Source: JAEXOD01 sp937930275 (GTDB lineage Bacteria; Bacteroidota; Ignavibacteria; Ignavibacteriales; Melioribacteraceae). Taken from it: a DNA stretch of 27,338 nucleotides. How positions within the stretch are numbered: position 1 is the stretch's first letter; each line of letters opens with the position of its first letter. The stretch is taken from contig DAIMZL010000036.1 in NCBI GenBank assembly GCA_036733965.1, forward strand, positions 1 through 27,338, read 5' to 3'. Shown in pieces: positions 24,535 through 27,338 of the stretch. The notes under the pieces are model-generated. The model had not been told where the DNA came from and did no database searches. It saw only the letters and a list, made by a program, of their open reading frames with translations. A program made the position numbers and the translations under genes.

Positions 24535-27177
24535 ATGAAAAATATTTACATAATAACGGTACTTTTATTTATCTCTATTTTTTTAGAAGCTAAGATAAAT
24601 AATACTCCTTTGCTAATTAATAAATTAAGATCACCAATTTCGGTTGACGGTAATTTGACCGAAGATATATATAAAGGCGAACCTGTTTGCGATTTTATAC
24701 AGAGAGAGCCTAACGAAGGAGAGCCAAGCAAAGAAAAATCGTGTGTTTGGCTGTTTTATGATGAAAGCAATGTTTATATTTCGGCTATGTTGTACGATTC
24801 AAAACCTGAAGAAATTAATACTATTATTGCAAGAAGAGACAATAATTGGGATTCTGATTTATTCATGGTTTATTTAGACCCATATTTTGATAAACGTACG
24901 GGATATTATTTTGGAGTAAACCCGGGGGGCGGACTAAATGACGGCATTTTATATAACGATAGCTGGGATGACAGCAGATGGGACGGTATTTGGGAAGCTA
25001 AAACTAAATTGACTGGTAACGGTTGGTCTGTTGAAATGAAAATTCCTTATTCTCAGTTAAGGTTTAATAGTGCCGAAGAAATGATATGGGGTATTAATAT
25101 TTCTCGAAGAATTAAACGATTAAACGAGCGCGCTTATTATGTTATGGTTCCAAGCAAAGAAAGCGGCTTTGTAAGCCACTTTGCAGAACTTAAAGGTTTA
25201 ACCGGTATAAAACCTAAGCAAAGATTTGAATTATTGCCTTATGTAGTTCAAAAAGCCCAATACATACAACACGATAAAAATGACCCTTACTATAAGGGAG
25301 AACAATATAAAACATCCTTCGGTGTGGATTTTAAAGTCGGTTTGGGAAGTAACTTAAATTTGGATGCTACTATAAATCCGGATTTCGGACAGGTTGAAGT
25401 TGACCCGGCAGTTGTTAATTTAAGTGCGTTTGAAACCTATTATGACGAAAAAAGGCCTTTCTTTTTAGAAGGAACAAATATATTTGAATTTGGGTGGGGC
25501 GGAGTGAATAACCATTGGGGATTTAATTTTAGCTGGCCATCTCTTTTTTATTCAAGGCGTATTGGTCAATCGCCCAGAGTTTCGGTTGATGATGATTACG
25601 ATTATATAAAATATCCCTTAGAAACAAGAATATTGGGAGCAGGAAAATTAACGGGTAAAATAGGCGAAGATATTAATATAGGGGTATTATCTGCTTTAAC
25701 CGAACGTACTTATGCAAAATATAAATTTAACGGAGTTGAAAAAGAATCGGAAATAGAACCGTTTACCTCTTACTCGGCTTTTAGAATTCAAAAAGAATTT
25801 AATAGCGGAAAACATAGTTTAGGGTTTATGGTAACTTCGGTTAATAGAGATTTAAGCAATTCTATAATGAAAGATAAATTTGCAAAAGATGCCTTTACTT
25901 TTGGTTTTGACGGCTGGACTACTTTAGATGATGATAATACATATGCACTAAGTGCAGCAGTTATGGGTAGCTATATACAAGGTGAAAATCAATTTATAAC
26001 ACGCTTGCAAAAAGCTCCTTATAGATACTACCAAAGACCGGACGCAGAGTATGCCACTTTGGATACCTCATTAACATCTTTATCAGGAATGTTTGGTCGG
26101 GTTATTTTAAATAAACAAAAAGGAAATTTTTATTTGTTTTCATCACTTGGGTTTATCACCCCTGGTTTTGATTATAATGATATGGGAATTCAATTTTGGG
26201 CTGATAAAATTAATTATTCATTAGTTTCCGGATATAGGTGGTTTGAAACAGACGGTACTTTTAGAAGAAAGAGTATATATTTAGCTCATTTTAGAGATTA
26301 TGATTTTGAGGGGAATATTTATCGTAACGGTTTGATGGTTTTTTCTAACGGTCAGTTTGAAAACTATTACGGATTTGATCTTAATGCAAGTTACGGATTT
26401 AGTACTTTTAATAAATCAGTTACAAGAGGCGGTCCTTTAGTTAAAAATCCGGAATATTACAGCGCATCGGTTGGTTTTTATTCCGATGATAGAGAAAAGA
26501 TTTATTTTTACAATAATATTTACTTTGAAGGACAAGTAAACGGAAACGGTTATTTTGAATTTTCTCCACAAATTTATTGGAAACCTAATTCATCACTTAG
26601 TTTTTCTTTTAATCCTGCTTTTTCGGTAAATAGAGAAGAAGGACAATATGTTGATACGTTTGATGATATGTATGCAACATCTACCTTTAATAAAAGATAT
26701 GTGTTCGGCGAGTTAAATCAAAAAACAATTTCTGCAAGTATTAGATTGGATTGGACTTTTAATCCCACAATGAGTCTGCAACTTTATTTACAACCGATGA
26801 TTTCTGTTGGTGATTTTAGCGAATTTAAGGAGCTTGCTGCTCCTAAAACCGATAGATTTAATGTTTATGGTCACGGTAGTTCAACCATAAGTTATAATAA
26901 AGATGCTGATGAATATACGGTCGATCCGGATGGTAACGGAAATGCAGCTAATTTCTCTTTTTCCAACCCTGATTTTAATTTTAAATCATTACGCGGAAAT
27001 GTGGTTTTTAGATGGGAGTTTTTACCCGGTTCGGTTTTTTACTTGGTATGGAGTCACGATCAAACAGATTTTGCAGAACCCGGTCAATTTAATTTAAGAC
27101 GCAGCTTAAAAAATTTGATGAATGCAAAAAGCGATAATGTTTACATGGCTAAAATTACATATTGGTTTGATGTTTAG
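24535..27177 (+). CDS. DUF5916-family outer-membrane protein with N-terminal CBM9-like domain
   Basis: This 880-residue exported protein has a signal peptide (about 1-19). Residues about 30-215 form a CBM9-like beta-sandwich: SPISVDGNLTEDIY, then WLFYDESNVYISAMLYDS, and WSVEMKIPYSQLRF with WGINISRRIKR. From about 225 to the end is the DUF5916 region, with hallmarks NPDFGQVEVDPAVVNLSAFETYY and EKRPFFLEGTNIFEFG (about 280-320), then many aromatic amphipathic strands ending ITYWFDV, as in an outer-membrane barrel. Members are widespread in Bacteroidota, Gemmatimonadota and relatives; function is unknown, though the binding domain suggests carbohydrate or glycoconjugate contact. An AATTGAAGGTTT ribosome site precedes the ATG. 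It is a single-gene unit divergent from nrfH and followed by a strong terminator. Confidence 0.85.
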   Translation: MKNIYIITVLLFISIFLEAKINNTPLLINKLRSPISVDGNLTEDIYKGEPVCDFIQREPNEGEPSKEKSCVWLFYDESNVYISAMLYDSKPEEINTIIARRDNNWDSDLFMVYLDPYFDKRTGYYFGVNPGGGLNDGILYNDSWDDSRWDGIWEAKTKLTGNGWSVEMKIPYSQLRFNSAEEMIWGINISRRIKRLNERAYYVMVPSKESGFVSHFAELKGLTGIKPKQRFELLPYVVQKAQYIQHDKNDPYYKGEQYKTSFGVDFKVGLGSNLNLDATINPDFGQVEVDPAVVNLSAFETYYDEKRPFFLEGTNIFEFGWGGVNNHWGFNFSWPSLFYSRRIGQSPRVSVDDDYDYIKYPLETRILGAGKLTGKIGEDINIGVLSALTERTYAKYKFNGVEKESEIEPFTSYSAFRIQKEFNSGKHSLGFMVTSVNRDLSNSIMKDKFAKDAFTFGFDGWTTLDDDNTYALSAAVMGSYIQGENQFITRLQKAPYRYYQRPDAEYATLDTSLTSLSGMFGRVILNKQKGNFYLFSSLGFITPGFDYNDMGIQFWADKINYSLVSGYRWFETDGTFRRKSIYLAHFRDYDFEGNIYRNGLMVFSNGQFENYYGFDLNASYGFSTFNKSVTRGGPLVKNPEYYSASVGFYSDDREKIYFYNNIYFEGQVNGNGYFEFSPQIYWKPNSSLSFSFNPAFSVNREEGQYVDTFDDMYATSTFNKRYVFGELNQKTISASIRLDWTFNPTMSLQLYLQPMISVGDFSEFKELAAPKTDRFNVYGHGSSTISYNKDADEYTVDPDGNGNAANFSFSNPDFNFKSLRGNVVFRWEFLPGSVFYLVWSHDQTDFAEPGQFNLRRSLKNLMNAKSDNVYMAKITYWFDV

Positions 27178-27265
27178 TTGATTTAAGATTATTTTTACTG
27201 CGTTTAATTATACTTGGTTTTTATTTTTCCATCCGCAATAACAACAATTAAAAGTAATTTAAAAT

Positions 27266-27305
27266 AAAAAAGCCCCGGCAAGTTGAAGAAACTGCGGGGC
27301 TTTTT
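27266..27305. terminator. Strong intrinsic terminator after the DUF5916 gene
   Basis: AAAAAGCCCC-GCA (27267-27280, with one bulged G) pairs with TGC-GGGGCTTTTT (27293-27305). The stem is GC-rich with A and T runs on the two sides, so it can end transcription in either direction. It begins about 90 bases after the stop codon. Confidence 0.9.
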
Positions 27306-27338
27306 AAAGAAGTTTCTTTTTATTTACTTAATATCATC

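Noticed and set aside
1..27338. Phage, CRISPR, transposon, toxin-antitoxin or other defence system
   Set aside because: No integrase, transposase, repeat-spacer array or defence-type domains were seen. The CPBP protein could suggest 'abortive infection' by its old name, but its context is phospholipid and ribosome-modification genes.

Overview
This window is AT-rich chromosomal DNA (roughly 30 % G+C by eye) from a Gram-negative anaerobe or facultative anaerobe, most likely of the Ignavibacteria/Chlorobi side of the Bacteroidota-Chlorobiota group. The best clue is the secreted amylase. It ends in a type IX secretion sorting domain with the NYPNPFNPSTTI wording and the LGREIATLVD segment common in Ignavibacteria. 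A GWxTD-domain protein, a DUF5916 protein, TPR histidine kinase architecture, many SPs ending in FAQ/FSQ, and promoter-like TTTG...TAnnTTT motifs agree with this. A block of exactly 100 N (22803-22902) shows a draft scaffold, probably a metagenome bin.

Layout. (1) 1-1907, +: the end of a CusA/CzcA-type RND metal pump and its TolC-like outer-membrane partner. (2) 2087-4345, -: aconitase. (3) 4537-7011, +: two successive MurG/MGDG-synthase-like glycosyltransferases. (4) 7085-10105, +: a secreted multidomain GH13 alpha-amylase. (5) 10366-13140, +: a TPR sensor histidine kinase and a small BamE/SmpA-like membrane-anchored protein. (6) 13137-20625, -: seven tightly packed genes, read in the order CPBP protease, zinc-ribbon/DUF2007, CdsA, RimO, GWxTD protein, PfkB sugar kinase, Omp85-like barrel protein. 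(7) 20827-21739, +: an overlooked 54-residue single-span membrane protein and a TorF-like porin. (8) 21814-24320, -: NrfH and NrfA (nitrite reduction to ammonium), a terminator, then a small outer-membrane protein with its own upstream CRP/FNR-family palindrome. (9) 24535-27177, +: a DUF5916 protein (CBM9-like domain plus predicted barrel).

How the genes fit together. Most of the window concerns the cell envelope: efflux, glycolipid-type glycosyl transfer, phospholipid precursor synthesis (CdsA), outer-membrane insertion or barrel proteins, porins and a T9SS-exported enzyme. The anaerobic-respiration part is nrfHA. The neighbouring small barrel gene has a palindrome matching the published HcpR/CRP core TTGTGA-N6-TCACAA, which suggests control by a nitrosative-stress or anaerobic regulator. 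I see no RNA genes, CRISPR arrays, insertion sequences or phage genes, and no intergenic stretch is longer than about 260 bases. Stem-loop terminators can be placed at most convergent or operon ends.

The least-described parts are the unnamed first glycosyltransferase, the 54-residue membrane protein before the TorF-like porin, the PfkB kinase placed between GWxTD and Omp85 genes, and the barrel gene with the HcpR-like site.
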